Shown piece after piece: positions 13,931 to 25,500 of a stretch of 64,000 nt of DNA (position 1 is its first letter; every line of letters starts with the position of its first letter). A model generated the notes under the pieces. That model worked only from the letters and a program-made list of their open reading frames with translations. It was not told where the DNA came from and made no database searches. Location: the NCBI GenBank assembly GCA_964007475.1, contig OZ023273.1, positions 125,845,812 to 125,909,811 of the forward strand. The letters run 5' to 3'. A program made the position numbers and the translations under genes. The DNA is from Hybos culiciformis (lineage: Eukaryota > Arthropoda > Insecta > Diptera > Hybotidae).

Positions 13931-14718
13931 GGCACTACGAAATAATTTATACGGACATAATTTATACGAAAAAACGACATTATTCCTACCATACAAATGA
14001 ATTATGTCGCTTTCAGGCACGTCATAATTTATATATGAATTAAGTCGGTTTTTTTCGTATAAATAATGTCGCTTTTAAAACGACATTATTTATCATATGA
14101 ATAAAGTCGTTTTTTTTTCGTATGAATAATGTCATTTTTAAAACGACACTATTTATCGTATGTGAGTAAAAACGAATGTTGGCCGTACAAAATGTAGGTG
14201 AACTGACATAACCACGAATATTGTGTTCTAAGCAAAAAGGGGGCACCAGCCGCAAATCCCACTGACCAACAGCCCGCCTGCCGCCCTGCTGCCCCCTTCC
14301 CCTTTTGCTTAGAGCACAAAATTTTATCGGAGATATTGTGAGGTACACACGGGAAGCGGGGCAGCAGAGCGGCGGGCGGCCGTTCCCATTGACCAACCGC
14401 CCGCCCGCCGTCCTGCTGCCCCCCTTCCCGTGTGTCTACAACACAAATATTTTATCTTTTTTACTCACATACGATAAATAGTGTCGTTTTAAAAATGGCA
14501 TTATTCATACGATAAAAAAACGATATTGTTCATACGATAAATAATGTGTTTTTAAAAGCGACATTATTTATACAAAAAAAAAACGACATTATTTATCGTA
14601 TGAATAATGCCGTTTTTTTTTGTATAAATAATGCCGCTTGCAAACGACATTATTTATAGTATGAACAATGTCGTTTTTCTCGTATAAATTATGTCCGTAT
14701 AAATTATTTCGGAGTGCC
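13931..14718. mobile_element. MITE copy 1 (GGCACTMCGAAAT termini)
   Basis: Begins GGCACTACGAAATAATTTAT and ends with the complement of GGCACTCCGAAATAATTTAT, followed inward on both sides by ACGGACATAATTTATACGA. This gives an inverted repeat of about 39 bp with one mismatch. The interior holds degraded copies of the GC-rich palindrome (14,228-14,440), bounded by ACTCACATACGATAAATAGT-type hairpins. The flanking motif CGATAAATA occurs on both sides but is offset by two bases at the left, so the target duplication is uncertain. Confidence 0.7.
14228..14446. repeat. Two partial GC-rich palindromes
   Basis: Deletion derivatives of the GC-rich module seen complete at 15,180-15,500. The first is bounded by CTAAGCAAAAAGGGGG and its inverse CCCCTTTTGCTTAG but has lost one arm. 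The second runs from GTACACACGGGAAGCGGGGC to the matching inverse ending CCCGTGTGT, with a shortened centre. Confidence 0.75.
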
Positions 14719-15179
14719 CGATAAATAGTGTCAGTTTAAGGGGGGGGTTAGGGTTTCAAGGTAAAAAAAAATACTTTTTTTGGGAATTTATTTCTCAAAT
14801 ATGGATTGAGTAATTTTATTCAGACCTTTTCTACATTATTGAGCATACTTTTGACAATATAGGGTAATTTTTTCATGCTGAAATATTGAGGCATAAGCCG
14901 GTAACAGGCACTACGAAATAATTTATACGGACATAATTTATACGAGAAAAACGACATTGTTCATACGATAAATAATGTCGTTTGAAAGCGACATTATTTA
15001 TACAAAAAACAAAACGACATTATTCATACGATAAATAATGTCGTTTTTTTTTTGTATAAATAATGTCGCTTTTAAAACGACATTATTTATCGTATGAACA
15101 ATGTCGTTTTTTTATCGTATGAATAATGTCATTTTTAAAACGACACTATTTATCGTATGCGAGTAAAAAAAAAAAATAT

Positions 15180-15325
15180 TTGTGAGGTAGACACACGAGA
15201 AGGGGGGGCAGCAGGGAGGCGGGCGGGCGGTTGGTCAGTAAAATTTGCGGCTGGCGCCGCAAATCCCACTGACCAACCGCCCGCCCGCCGACCTGCTGCC
15301 CCCCCTTCCGGTGTGTACCTCACAA
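15180..15325. repeat. GC-rich palindrome, copy a
   Basis: Arms run from TTGTGAGGTAGACACACG to its near-inverse CGGTGTGTACCTCACAA around a GGCGCC centre (15,253-15,258). The arms include GGGCAGCAGG, GGCGGGCGGGCGG and TTGGTCAGT and their complements. GC content contrasts sharply with the AT-rich surroundings. Confidence 0.9.
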
Positions 15326-15349
15326 TATCTCCGATAAAATGTTGTGTGG

Positions 15350-15500
15350 TAAGCAAAAGGGGAAGGGGGGGGGCAGCAGGGCAGTAGGGCGGCGGGCGGG
15401 CGGTTGGTCAGTGGGATTTGCGGCTGGCGCCAGCCGCAAATCCCACTGACCAACCGCCCGCCCGCCGCCCTGCTGCCCCCTCCCCTTCCCCTTTTGCTTA
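15350..15500. repeat. GC-rich palindrome, copy b (nearly perfect)
   Basis: Arms from TAAGCAAAAGGGGAAGGGG to CCCCTTCCCCTTTTGCTTA around the centre GGCTGGCGCCAGCC (15,422-15,435). It is almost perfectly self-complementary, apart from a short extra GCAGTA-like stretch in the left arm. The inner 100 bp are the same module as at 31,916-32,020. Confidence 0.92.
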
Positions 15501-16715
15501 GAACACAATATTCGTGGTTATGTCAGTTCACCTACATTTTGTACGGCCAACATTCGTTTTTACTCACATACGATAAATAGTGTCGTTTTAAAAATGACAT
15601 TATTCATACGATCAAAAAACGACTTTATTCATGTAGAAATAATGTCGTTTAGAAGCGACATTATTTATACGAAAAAAAAACGACTTTATTCATATATAAA
15701 TTATGACGTGCCTGAAAGCGACATAATTCATTTGTATGGTATGAATAATGTCGTTTTTTCGTATAAATTATGTCCGTATAAATTATTTCGGGACCCCCCG
15801 GTAACAGTGCTTCCCCCAGGACGTCTTGAGAAAAAAACAATTTGCGGTGTTCACTATAACTCGGCCGGAAATTATCTGAAATTAAAAAACCAAGAAAAAT
15901 TTGTCAAATTATAATCAAATCTTCCCCCCAACGTTCTCTGATATTCTTTTTTTGCATTTAAAAATTTTTGGCGGCCATCTAAAGTGTAAACTGTTATTTT
16001 CCACTAAAAATTCCGCCTTTTTGTGGGTGGAAAACACCCTTAATGAAAAAAAAAATTTTTTTACTAAACGTTGGGGGCGGTATTTTATATGTCAAAAATC
16101 TGTACAAAGTTTGAAATGAATCGGTCAAGTAGTTTTGAAATGACAGTGAACACGGACTTTAAAAAAGTAGTTTTGAAAAAAGCGCGTCTAAAGTTTATGA
16201 ACTAGAGTCAGAGAGTTAAAGGACAGGAGACTAATAAGACAATAACTTTGAGAATATTACTTCTATCGACCTAAAATTTTAAGGACATATTCTTGAAATG
16301 TTAAACAATAAGATAAGAGAAAAAAAAAAAAACACGATCTTTCGAAAGTTAAAACCCTAACCCTTAAATGACATTATTCATACGATCAAAAAACGATTTT
16401 ATTGTTCCAAAAATAGTGTCGTTCTAAACGACATTATTTATACAAAAAAAAAAACGACATAGATCATATGATAAATAATGTCACTTTAAAAGCGATATTA
16501 TTTATACAAAAAAAACAACTTTATTCATATATAAATTATGACGTCTCTGAAAGCGAAATTACTCATTTGTATGGTAGAATAATGTTTTTTCGTATAAATT
16601 ATGTCTGTATAAATTGTTTCGGGACCCTCATAATTCGCATCCTCACTTTTTCTAAATTTTGTAATTTTATTCAATTGAGTCATAATTGTAGCTAGTATTC
16701 TTTAACCATATAGAA

Positions 16716-17424
16716 CTGAGGTGTCAATAACGTCGATCTACCGGTCGATCGCGAAATGATTTTAGGTCGATCGCCAATAAATATTCATATTTCAGATATT
16801 TATTTTCTTTCAAATTGCCATTTTCAATTTCAGGAATCTTTAAAATTATCCAATTTTCCAAACATGTTGGCGCAATTAAAAAGTTCGGCTTCTATTTTGT
16901 ACTAATTATGATGAAAATAAATATATCAAAGAAACTAAGAATTTTATTGAAAAATTTGGTAACCGTTTCGAAGATTCAAAAACTTGATAATGTAGTTTTA
17001 TTTATGAGTTTTCTATTTAATGGCAATATTAATGCAGAAACAATTGCGAAAAATCTTTCAAGTAGTTTGATATTGATAACATTACACTTGAAGCAGAAAT
17101 TATTACTTTGCAAAATGATATTTATATAAAAGCAAGAGCTTCCGAAGATAAATTCTGGAAATATTTAGCAGAAGATAAATATCTAAAAAAAATGTGCTGA
17201 AAATGTATACGTTTATTTTGGTTCGACATTATTTTTCCGAATCAGCATTTTCACAAATGAAAATAATAAAGTCGAAATACCGAACTAATTTAACACACGA
17301 ATACTTAGAATTTGGATCCCTAAATATTGCCTTCTCCTCTTACTCCTGCTTTTAGAAAAAATAGTTCGCAGAGGATTTTTACTGCGCGAAGTAGATCTTG
17401 TAAAAAATTCAGTTGACACCCCTG
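16716..17424. mobile_element. hAT transposon remnant, copy 1 (TSD ATATAGAA)
   Basis: Flanked by a perfect 8-bp duplication ATATAGAA (16,708-16,715 and 17,425-17,432), the hAT hallmark. The ends are inverted: CTGAGGTGTCAAT and the complement of CAGGGGTGTCAACT. The interior retains broken + strand fragments of a hAT transposase C-terminus. These include peptides like [11 protein letters not shown] and, further on, a frame reading [17 protein letters not shown], the family's dimerisation-region motif. Frames shift and stop repeatedly, so it is not functional. About 690-710 bp remain of an element normally several kb long. A sister copy lies at 34,431-35,119. Confidence 0.9.
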
Positions 17425-17514
17425 ATATAGAAGATTTTTTTATTTTAGCTATTTTTCTACCGAATTTAACAGCAGTGATAAGAAAAAATAATTATAAATA
17501 ATACTACTGATATT

Positions 17515-17765
17515 TCAGTACTTTTCAAATACAATTACTTTTTATTCAGTACTTTATCAAATCCAATTACTTTTGGAAAAAAGTATTCAGTACTTTTCAA
17601 ATACAATTACTTTTTATTCAGTACTTTTTCAAATCCAATTACTTTTAGAAAAAAGTATTCAGTACTTTTCAAATACAATTACTTTGTATTCAGTACTTTA
17701 TCAAATCCAATTACTTTTTTAAAAAAGAATTCAGTACTTTTCAAATACAATTACTTTGTATTTGG
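17515..17765 (-). repeat. Right tandem arm, about 72-bp units (inverted)
   Basis: About four copies of the same unit as 12,687-12,945 in reverse orientation (CAGTACTTTTCAAATACAAT). It forms the right arm of the large fold-back structure. Confidence 0.85.
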
Positions 17766-17797
17766 TATTGGGAATTATTTGAAATGTTACAACTCTG

Positions 17798-17998
17798 ATA
17801 ACAAGGTATAATACAAAACTTATTTATATTTTTTATTATTAGATAACAACTTAAGGAAAATTCAATTTTAGTTTTTACATAGTGTTTCACAACTAAAGAA
17901 TAATTTTAATGTACTTAAAAATATACGAATAAAATAATTTTAATAAATTTAATGATTTAATAAGTTTTTAAAAGTGATTATTCAAAAAAAAACTTGAA
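17798..17998. repeat. 201-bp direct repeat, copy 2
   Basis: Same sequence as 1,581-1,781 (two substitutions). It starts at the first base after the right terminus of the fold-back element and continues here into unique AT-rich sequence. Confidence 0.9.
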
Positions 17999-19566
17999 CT
18001 TACTAACCATTAAATCTAAAGGGAAAATTAAGGAAATTAAGAAAAATTAAGACCGTTTGGATTTTTGAATTTATCAAATATGAAGTTTTTTACTTGAGGT
18101 ACTTATAATATTTTAATAACTTTTAAAGTTTTCACACATTATATTAATTCTTCTTTCTACAATATTAAATAATACTTTTTCATAAAAGGATTTAAAATCA
18201 AAATCAGCAAATTATTGAATTAGAAACTTTAATTTAATTTTGACTCAACATCACCCTATACGTACTTAAAAATATACAATAAATAAAAATTCAATAATAT
18301 GTATTACTTCATAGGTATGTACCATACCATACCATTTATCTACTCTACATGTATAATATATGTATGAAGAAAATAAGGTATACCTATAGAAAATATTATT
18401 TATAGTTATACATAAAATTTTATTCAATAGTTATTGTTTACATTTACATAAGTTTTTTACTTGTAAAATTACTTTGAAGAAATTCCAATTAAAGGAAAAT
18501 TTCCAAGATAAGTTTTTCAGGATTGAAGTATTATTATACAGTTTTATTGGATTATAGTTGATTATAGTACAAGTAGTATTTCAATAATCCAATATGGAAT
18601 ACCAATATGAATATACAATTAAATAAATTGACTAATTTTGTACAAATAAAAACCTAAAAAAAAACAAACAGAAAATTTAAAAAATTTTATTAAAAAGCAG
18701 GATGGTAGACTTAAAAATTTTCTTTATATTAATATCCTGTTTACGAAAGAAAGCTTAACTAACTTCGTGCATAAGAATTATTTCCATTATAAAATATATT
18801 GAATTCTATAATTTATGGTTTTATAAAAAAAATGTTTACATTAATTTATTAGAAAACCAAACGCATTCAGTTACTAATTATAATAATAGTTTTTGATTGT
18901 TTCATTATTTCATAATTTGAAGTTTAAATACTTACAAAAAAAATAATTTTCAACTAATTGGAGAGATTTTCATTGTTGTTAAAAAATTATTATTTTACTA
19001 ACTAAATAAATTCATTTCAATCAAAGTTTGATAATTAAATATAATTAATTTCAGAAAGAAGATGAGACAAAACTTACGAACATTATTCGTTTCAAGGCCA
19101 ATATTTGAGAAATTAGTTTTTTGTAGTTTTCTACAAATGTTCTGAGGACTGGAGTATGTTGAATTATGTGGAATTTTTACGATCAACATCCTTGCGAACT
19201 TTACTTACTTAAATTACAAACTGAGTAAATGTAGGAGACTGCTTTGGACAAGCAGTCTTTGTTAGTCTTAAAAAAATTTTTTTTTATAAAATAAAAAATA
19301 TTAATTTAAGTTTAAAAAAAAAAAGTTAAATTAATTTAATAAAAATGAGTGGGAAAATATGCTGAAAGCTTTTATGTTTATTGTTTAATAAGGTTTTTTC
19401 GTTTTTATATTCTAAATTAATTAAATATTCAATTTAAAAATCAAATCTTCTTTATTGCTATTTTTCTTATGTAGTCACGGTAAATATATTATAATACAAT
19501 TTTTTTATAACTCCATTGTAAATACAATTTAAAACCTATACATATATGTATATAAAAAAAATCTAG
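17999..19566. other. AT-rich intergenic sequence
   Basis: 3' flank of ABCG gene A. No exon seen. A minus-strand AATAAA (plus TTTATT near 19,449) lies about 115 bases beyond the gene A stop and is a plausible polyadenylation signal. Confidence 0.4.
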
Positions 19567-22500
19567 TCATTGAGAGTATTTTACTTTGCATAATAAGCTT
19601 ATAAATAAAATTAATTGGAATGCTAAAATCCAAATCACGAGCATTAAAACATCAAACGAATAATTATCATCTTCGGAAATATTCATGAATTTCAAATAAC
19701 TTTTGGCATCTTTGAAATAACAAATTACATCGGAGCATTTTAAATCCGTTCTATTATTTCCGTATATGGCAGTGATATATCCATCAAAACTGTATCGAAA
19801 ATAAGATAAATGAATAAGTGGCTGAAGATACACTGACAGTTCTTTTTTCCGAACAAAAAATCCAGAAAATATTAGCATAGGAATTGATGAGGCTGGCACC
19901 ACAAATGCACCTAACTGAAATCAAATAATTAAATATTTTTAGTTAGTTTAGTTAAAAGAAAAACGTTGTTTGAATTAAACTTTGTTATACTTTTATATCA
20001 CAAGCTGAACCAGCTAAAAGTCCAATTGTATTTCCCAAAATAGTTGTTAAAATTGATATAAGCCATACTTTCGATATTCTATCAATTTCCAGCGGCTGAC
20101 CGCTTAAATAATAAGCTATTCCCACAAAAAGAGTTGGACAAAGAATTTGCAATTGGAAATCACACGTTAGCTTTGATAAAAAATATGATGTAACTGAGTA
20201 CCATCCGCTCAGATACTCTCTCAAAAATACTGGAAATAAAATTGTTCATATGCAATAACAAATTTCCCAATTACATATATGTATAAATGTAACGTTAAAA
20301 AAATACTAATCTTACCTTTAGTTTCCATAGGACCTAGAAGTAAAATTTGTTTCAAAATTAAATCATTTACACAGTTCATAATAACTAATAATTATATGCA
20401 TAAAAAATTAAGATTTATTGAGATTCGGCCTTGAGTAAACATTTTACACTGAATTACAATATAAATCTTATTGTTTAATTTTACTCGTTGATTAAGATTT
20501 CTAAGTTATAAGCGAATATCAGCATTTAAAGGCAATAAGAACATAATAAAATTTATGACTCACATGAAATAACACTTGGCATTGCATTTGCAAAGAATAA
20601 GAATAGAATGAAAAAAAATAAACATGATCCATTGCTCATTATCTTCGATAAATCCGTGCCAATATCATAATAAACAGCACCTAATAGAAAAGCAACAAAT
20701 ATATGACATACAACTCTAAGCTGAACAGCCATCTGAATTAAAGAAAAAAATAAAAAATAAACTAATGGTAAATTAAGAGTTAAGCAATTCGAAACTTACA
20801 AAGTCTCTCCACATCGCTGTCGTATTCCGACGCATTAGTATTAATAAATGCGAAAACCAATTTCCTTTTCTTAATTTTGCATTATCACAGGCAAGTTGAA
20901 GAGTCTTTGACATTAGACACTCTAAAATAAGGAAGGTCTCGTTTAAAATTACTGATACTTATAAATTTTATCATATTAATATAATTACTTTTTTCACTAG
21001 GGTTCAAAACCGAACTAGCATCATTAGAATTTTTTTTTTTCAAAAATTTTTTTTTCATAACGTTAGCACAGTCTTCACCATGTTCCTTACTCGCAATTTC
21101 TAGAGCTGAAAAAATTTGTTTAAAATAATATACTAAAACTTTAAATACAACATTATGGTGAAACGAAACTTATAATTTAAGAAATATAGTAAATAGAATA
21201 GATAGCTAGTTATTAATTGCAAATTTTTTAATTCAATTGACGTTTATTTTGCTAAAAATTACTTCTCAGAACAACTTATTTCATTCTAATTACATTCATA
21301 AATATTTTCTTAATTATTAAAGTCCAAGAGATCGCGAACTTTATATTTAGTTATTTTATGTTCAATTTTGCTGCTTTTCTTGATAATTTTTATTATTATT
21401 GGGAAACTATAAAGTCAGTTTTAAATTTTTTTTATTAGCAATATCAAATACCTGTATTTAACTACCTATTAAAATAATGATTACGAAACATGGTACGCAA
21501 TGATTAACTAATTATGAATAGCAAATTTATATTTACCAAAATCGGCTGGATTATAATAATTTGGGCATTTAAGACCAACCCCATCGAAAGTAGTTAACAT
21601 TTGATCATACGGACCATTGTAAAGTAAATTCCCGCCAGATAGCAACAATATATCACTGAATAATTGAATATGTCTTGAGCTCGGCTGATGAATTACAACC
21701 ACAATTAATTTTCCTTGCTCACACAATTCAGATAAGTAATTCAAAACCTGATTTGATGAAACACTATCCAATCCACTATAAAATAGAAAAAGAACTGTAT
21801 AGGGAAACTTAATTTTGGTTAAGTGAACGGTGTTACATCAGCTCGAGTGGAACGGAATCATATAATTTAACTTTTTTACTGGAATTGCGTCGAAACTATC
21901 AAACATTTATTTGTCCAAGCACAAAAGCATTTACATTATGTTTTGATTTTAGAATAATAAAAAATTAATTTATTATGTAAAAGAATAAAACAGAAATTGT
22001 TACCTTGTTGGCTCGTCTAAAAACATCATTGGAGGATCTGACAATAAATTTAAAGCAATTGTTAACCTCTTTTTCTCTCCGCCTGACAACTTGCACACAT
22101 ACGAATTTTTACATTTAGTAAGTCCTAATAATTCTAAAATGTCCTCAATCTGTAATATAAAATAAAAACGTTTAAATGAAATATATAGATATAAATATTC
22201 CCAAATTTAAATTAAACAAATTATCGCCGACAAAATCAAAGAGTATACCTGTATGATATGTTCACAATTTGTTAACTTTAACTATTTTGTAAATCTAACT
22301 ATTTTAGTGATAAAAGTGTTTTTCAAATGAAGCAAGGGAAAACTATTATAGTATAAACATCATCAGTTGACAATTTGACATCGCATCGTACCTGAACTCA
22401 TTTTTTGTTTAATTTTTTTGAAAAGATTTAACATCTAAGAGGCATTCCAACCAAGTACACATTTTTAATGTATGAACATAGATCGCGATAACTATTTATA

Positions 22501-25500
22501 TAAATATGTTTAATTCGTATAGTTATTCAACAAAATTTAATTATTATTAATTAAAGTTAAAACTACCAAGAAAATAAATTTAAATATTTATGACATTAGA
22601 ATTGTTAACCCTTACGATTAACGTTAGACGAGGTTAAACATGGGTTAATAATCACTAGTTACTTTTCAAGAATATTAAAATTATTGTCTTGTAAATAATG
22701 AATAAGCTTTTAATTAATTAAAAATTTAATTATTTTATAATTACTGTTTTGATTTAAATATCTAATGTAAGATAATAACAGATTATAGCACCTACTTTAA
22801 ATTTAGTTTAATTTAAATAAAAACATAATAATTATCGACAAAGTACATTATCTATACACAAAATTTATTATTTGTGTACCAATAATGTAACTATACTTTC
22901 ATCTTAAATTAACTGTTAATCAAGCTACTCAATCGTATAGATACATTGTGTTTATAAAATATTAAATAACTATCCGTTCCAATTATATAATATAGATATT
23001 TAAAAAAAATTACTTACGCTCTTCACTTTATCATCTTTTTTAATTTTTGAACCCATTAGAAAATCTGCTGCAAAATTAATTGTTTCGGATAATGTCAAGA
23101 AATCAAGCATGTGAAATTCTTGAGCAATGTAAGAAGATCTTTTCCTAATTTCTATTCCGCAGACTTTATTACCATTAAGTAAAATATCACCAGATACATT
23201 TGTGCGTCTGAAATTCATTGTGATTTATAAGATGTATCATAAAGTTTATCAATATGTATAATTTTTTTAATGAAACTCTTTTCATTTGAAGCTAAGATAT
23301 AGACAGCAATTTTTCCACGCATATGTATACGTACCTTCAAAACATTCTAAAACATTTACCAGTCTGAGCTATATACTATCATCGCAAACATATTTCTTTA
23401 GTTTTTGAATATCCAAAGATGTTTTTCTCAAATTTAATTTTCGCCGAATTTGGATATTGGTATATTTTCATCTAACAAAAACCGAAGCTTCAAAACCATA
23501 TTCTCGCGTCTTTAAATTCAATCTCTAACTCTTACTCGATTTTCACTTAACGTACCTATAACCGCTTAATATATTTAATAAAGATGTTTTTCCTGCTCCG
23601 GACGGTCCAATTATTGCAGTTAGTCGTTTTGATACAAAACTTCCACTCACATTGTTCAATATTGGTTTCGTATCTGAAAAACAAATTTTAATATAATTAT
23701 AAGCGAATAAGTGATTGCAGCATCTTTATATGAACATTTTATTATAATAAAATATCAAGCAGTTTGCACAACATAAACAAATAACCTGTTGTTGGTTATA
23801 ATGTCTTTAATGCGTTCCTTTACAAGAAAATTTTACAACACCTATACTCGAAAGTAGTCAAGGATTTTATTAACAAAATAAAATTTAACAAAAAAAAATC
23901 TTTGTAATCAATTACAGTATATATCTATTTAAACTTACTTGATATATTTTCACGCAGATATAAAAGTAAATTAATAACATTACTGAATGATTGTGTTTAA
24001 TCATTATTTTGAATATATTTAGCTTATATTCCTACTTATTTTAGTTTAATAGACTTAGTTAATTTAATAGTTTTAATGGTTCTTCAGTCTTCACTATTTG
24101 CTAGAAATTATTGTTTCTATCCTACATAGTATATACAATTTTTTCAACATAGTATTTTTTTTTTGAACATTATTAAATTTAGTTTGCTAATACTTAATTA
24201 CATAACGCTAACGCATGTACATTATATTAAAATCCAAAAAGCCATTGTACTGTAGTAAGAAATAAAAGAATATTAAACTCCATAACGATTTACACATTTG
24301 ACAAGTTTACCACATAAATAAATATAGTGCAAATAACTACTTATTATCGACAAAACAGTTTGAATTATCAACATCTCTAAAAAAAAATCTTATAGTCACA
24401 CATTCTGGGTAATATGAATAATATTATTTGCTTACAATTACAACGTAATACAAATACCTTTATATTATACTGACTACAAAATAAAAGGAAAATTATAAAC
24501 ATCATATTATTTTTAACAATTTCTGTATCCATCGTTTAACTGTGATGTAATATATAAATTGCAAATGCGAGTGCAAGCAAAATAGGTTAACAACCTTTAA
24601 GATAACACATAATTTCATAAACAACAAAAAACTAAAAATTATTGCAAGCTGAATAGAATTGGTATGAAAGCTTTTTATGAAAAGCGAATTGTAAAACCTT
24701 CTTAAAACATAACTTAATTTTTATTTTGCAATTCCTACCTATACATACACAAAATACTTGTATTACATTATTTTCAATAATTTATAGTTTTCTTTTTAAA
24801 ATAAGCTGCAAGTATCTTGTTGGTCAAGAAACTTGTATTTATAATAAATGTAATTTTTTGGTAATAACATAAGTTATAATGAAAATATCCCTCTCTTTTT
24901 TTTTATATTTTTTAATTAAAATTTTAGTTGTTTTTAATGTTATGTAAAAAAAAATTAACTTTTTACAATATTATTTGCATCTTATAATATTCCTCCATAT
25001 TCTGTCACATAATGTAAGTAAATTAAATATAAAGTTTTTTTTTAATTCAACATTTTTACCGTACCCACATGATTTGCTTTCTCGTGATTTTTTTGACATC
25101 ATATATTTTTAATATAAAAACCAAGTATATTCTGGTTTTACTAAGAAAATAGGTGCATTTTGTTAAATTTAGTATGCTTAAATTTTTTTTTGTGAATTAA
25201 ATTAAATTTATACCAAAAATTAACAACAAATCTTCACTAAAGCAAATTTTTAATTTTTGAGACACTGTAATTAAGTCATTTAAATAAATATTAAGTTAAG
25301 CTTCAATAATTAATTCTATATATAGAATTTACTAATTTAGTGGCTTTAAGTTAATATACAGAAAAAATTATTTAATATTATTTATTGCATTTTCAAGGTA
25401 AACATATATTTCAATTTAAAGAATTAATGAATTTTAATTGTCGTCTTTCTATTTTTACTTTTTTTAAAGTAAAAAGTTTTCGCGAAATTATTTCATATTT

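Larger units (their letters stand above)
14907..15797. mobile_element. MITE copy 2, flanked by a CCGGTAACA duplication
   Basis: The best-defined insertion of its family. CCGGTAACA occurs at 14,898-14,906 and again at 15,798-15,806, directly flanking an element that begins GGCACTACGAAATAATTTAT and ends ATAAATTATTTCGGGACCCC. A 9-bp duplication is the size made by Mutator-like transposases; an 8-bp duplication plus a chance C would fit hAT instead. The interior has hairpin arms (AACGACATTATTCATACG and inverse) around two complete GC-rich palindromes. There is no coding capacity, so it is non-autonomous. Confidence 0.85.
14735..16368. mobile_element. Element with GGGTTAGGGTTT inverted ends, interrupted by MITE copy 2
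   Basis: GGGGGTTAGGGTTTCAA near 14,740 and its inverse TTAAAACCCTAACCC near 16,355 form an inverted pair. They lie inside halves of the hairpin MITE: GATAAATAGTGTCAGTTTAA on the left and TTAAATGACATTATTCATAC on the right. It is therefore an insertion nested in the MITE and is itself split by the insertion at 14,907. The interior (15,807-16,330) has moderate GC and includes ATGAATCGGTCAAGTAGTTT, but I recognise no protein in it. Confidence 0.5.
13307..16628. mobile_element. MITE-like composite with GGCACTACGAAA-type inverted ends
   Basis: The left end GGCACTACGAAACAATTTAT and the right end (complement of ATAAATTGTTTCGGGACCCT) form a terminal inverted repeat. It continues with TATACRGACATMATTTATAC and AACGACATTATTC. 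Flanks are CATAATTT at the left and CATAATTC at the right, a 7-of-8 match that suggests a target duplication. From 13,330 to 13,925 lie about nine roughly 60-bp tandem units, each itself a hairpin (CATTATTCATACGATAAATA followed by its inverse ATGTCG). The interior was later invaded by other elements. It has no coding capacity. Confidence 0.65.
12653..17797. mobile_element. 5.1-kb nested fold-back element (CAGAGTTGT termini)
   Basis: The two ends are inverted: CAGAGTTGTGAATATTCAAA at the left, and at the right the complement of a sequence beginning CAGAGTTGT and continuing into TTCAAATA. Each end then carries about four tandem copies of a roughly 72-bp unit (TACTGAATACAAAGTAATTG core), in opposite orientation: 12,687-12,945 and 17,515-17,765. 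The whole can therefore fold on itself, like FB/Galileo-type elements whose long terminal repeats hold tandem units. The interior is occupied by further insertions (listed separately). Eight-base flanks do not match (AATGCATT left, ATAACAAG right), so the two ends may not be an original pair. No transposase specific to this element is visible. Confidence 0.7.

Noticed and set aside
14740..14755. TTAGGG-like telomeric motif
   Set aside because: Only one TTAGGG unit, with an inverted partner near 16,355. It is explained as a transposon terminal repeat.
15150..15508. Several overlapping open frames on both strands rich in Gly, Arg, Pro and Ala
   Set aside because: They are translations of the GC-rich palindromes, where stop codons are rare. 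No family similarity, and both strands are equally open.
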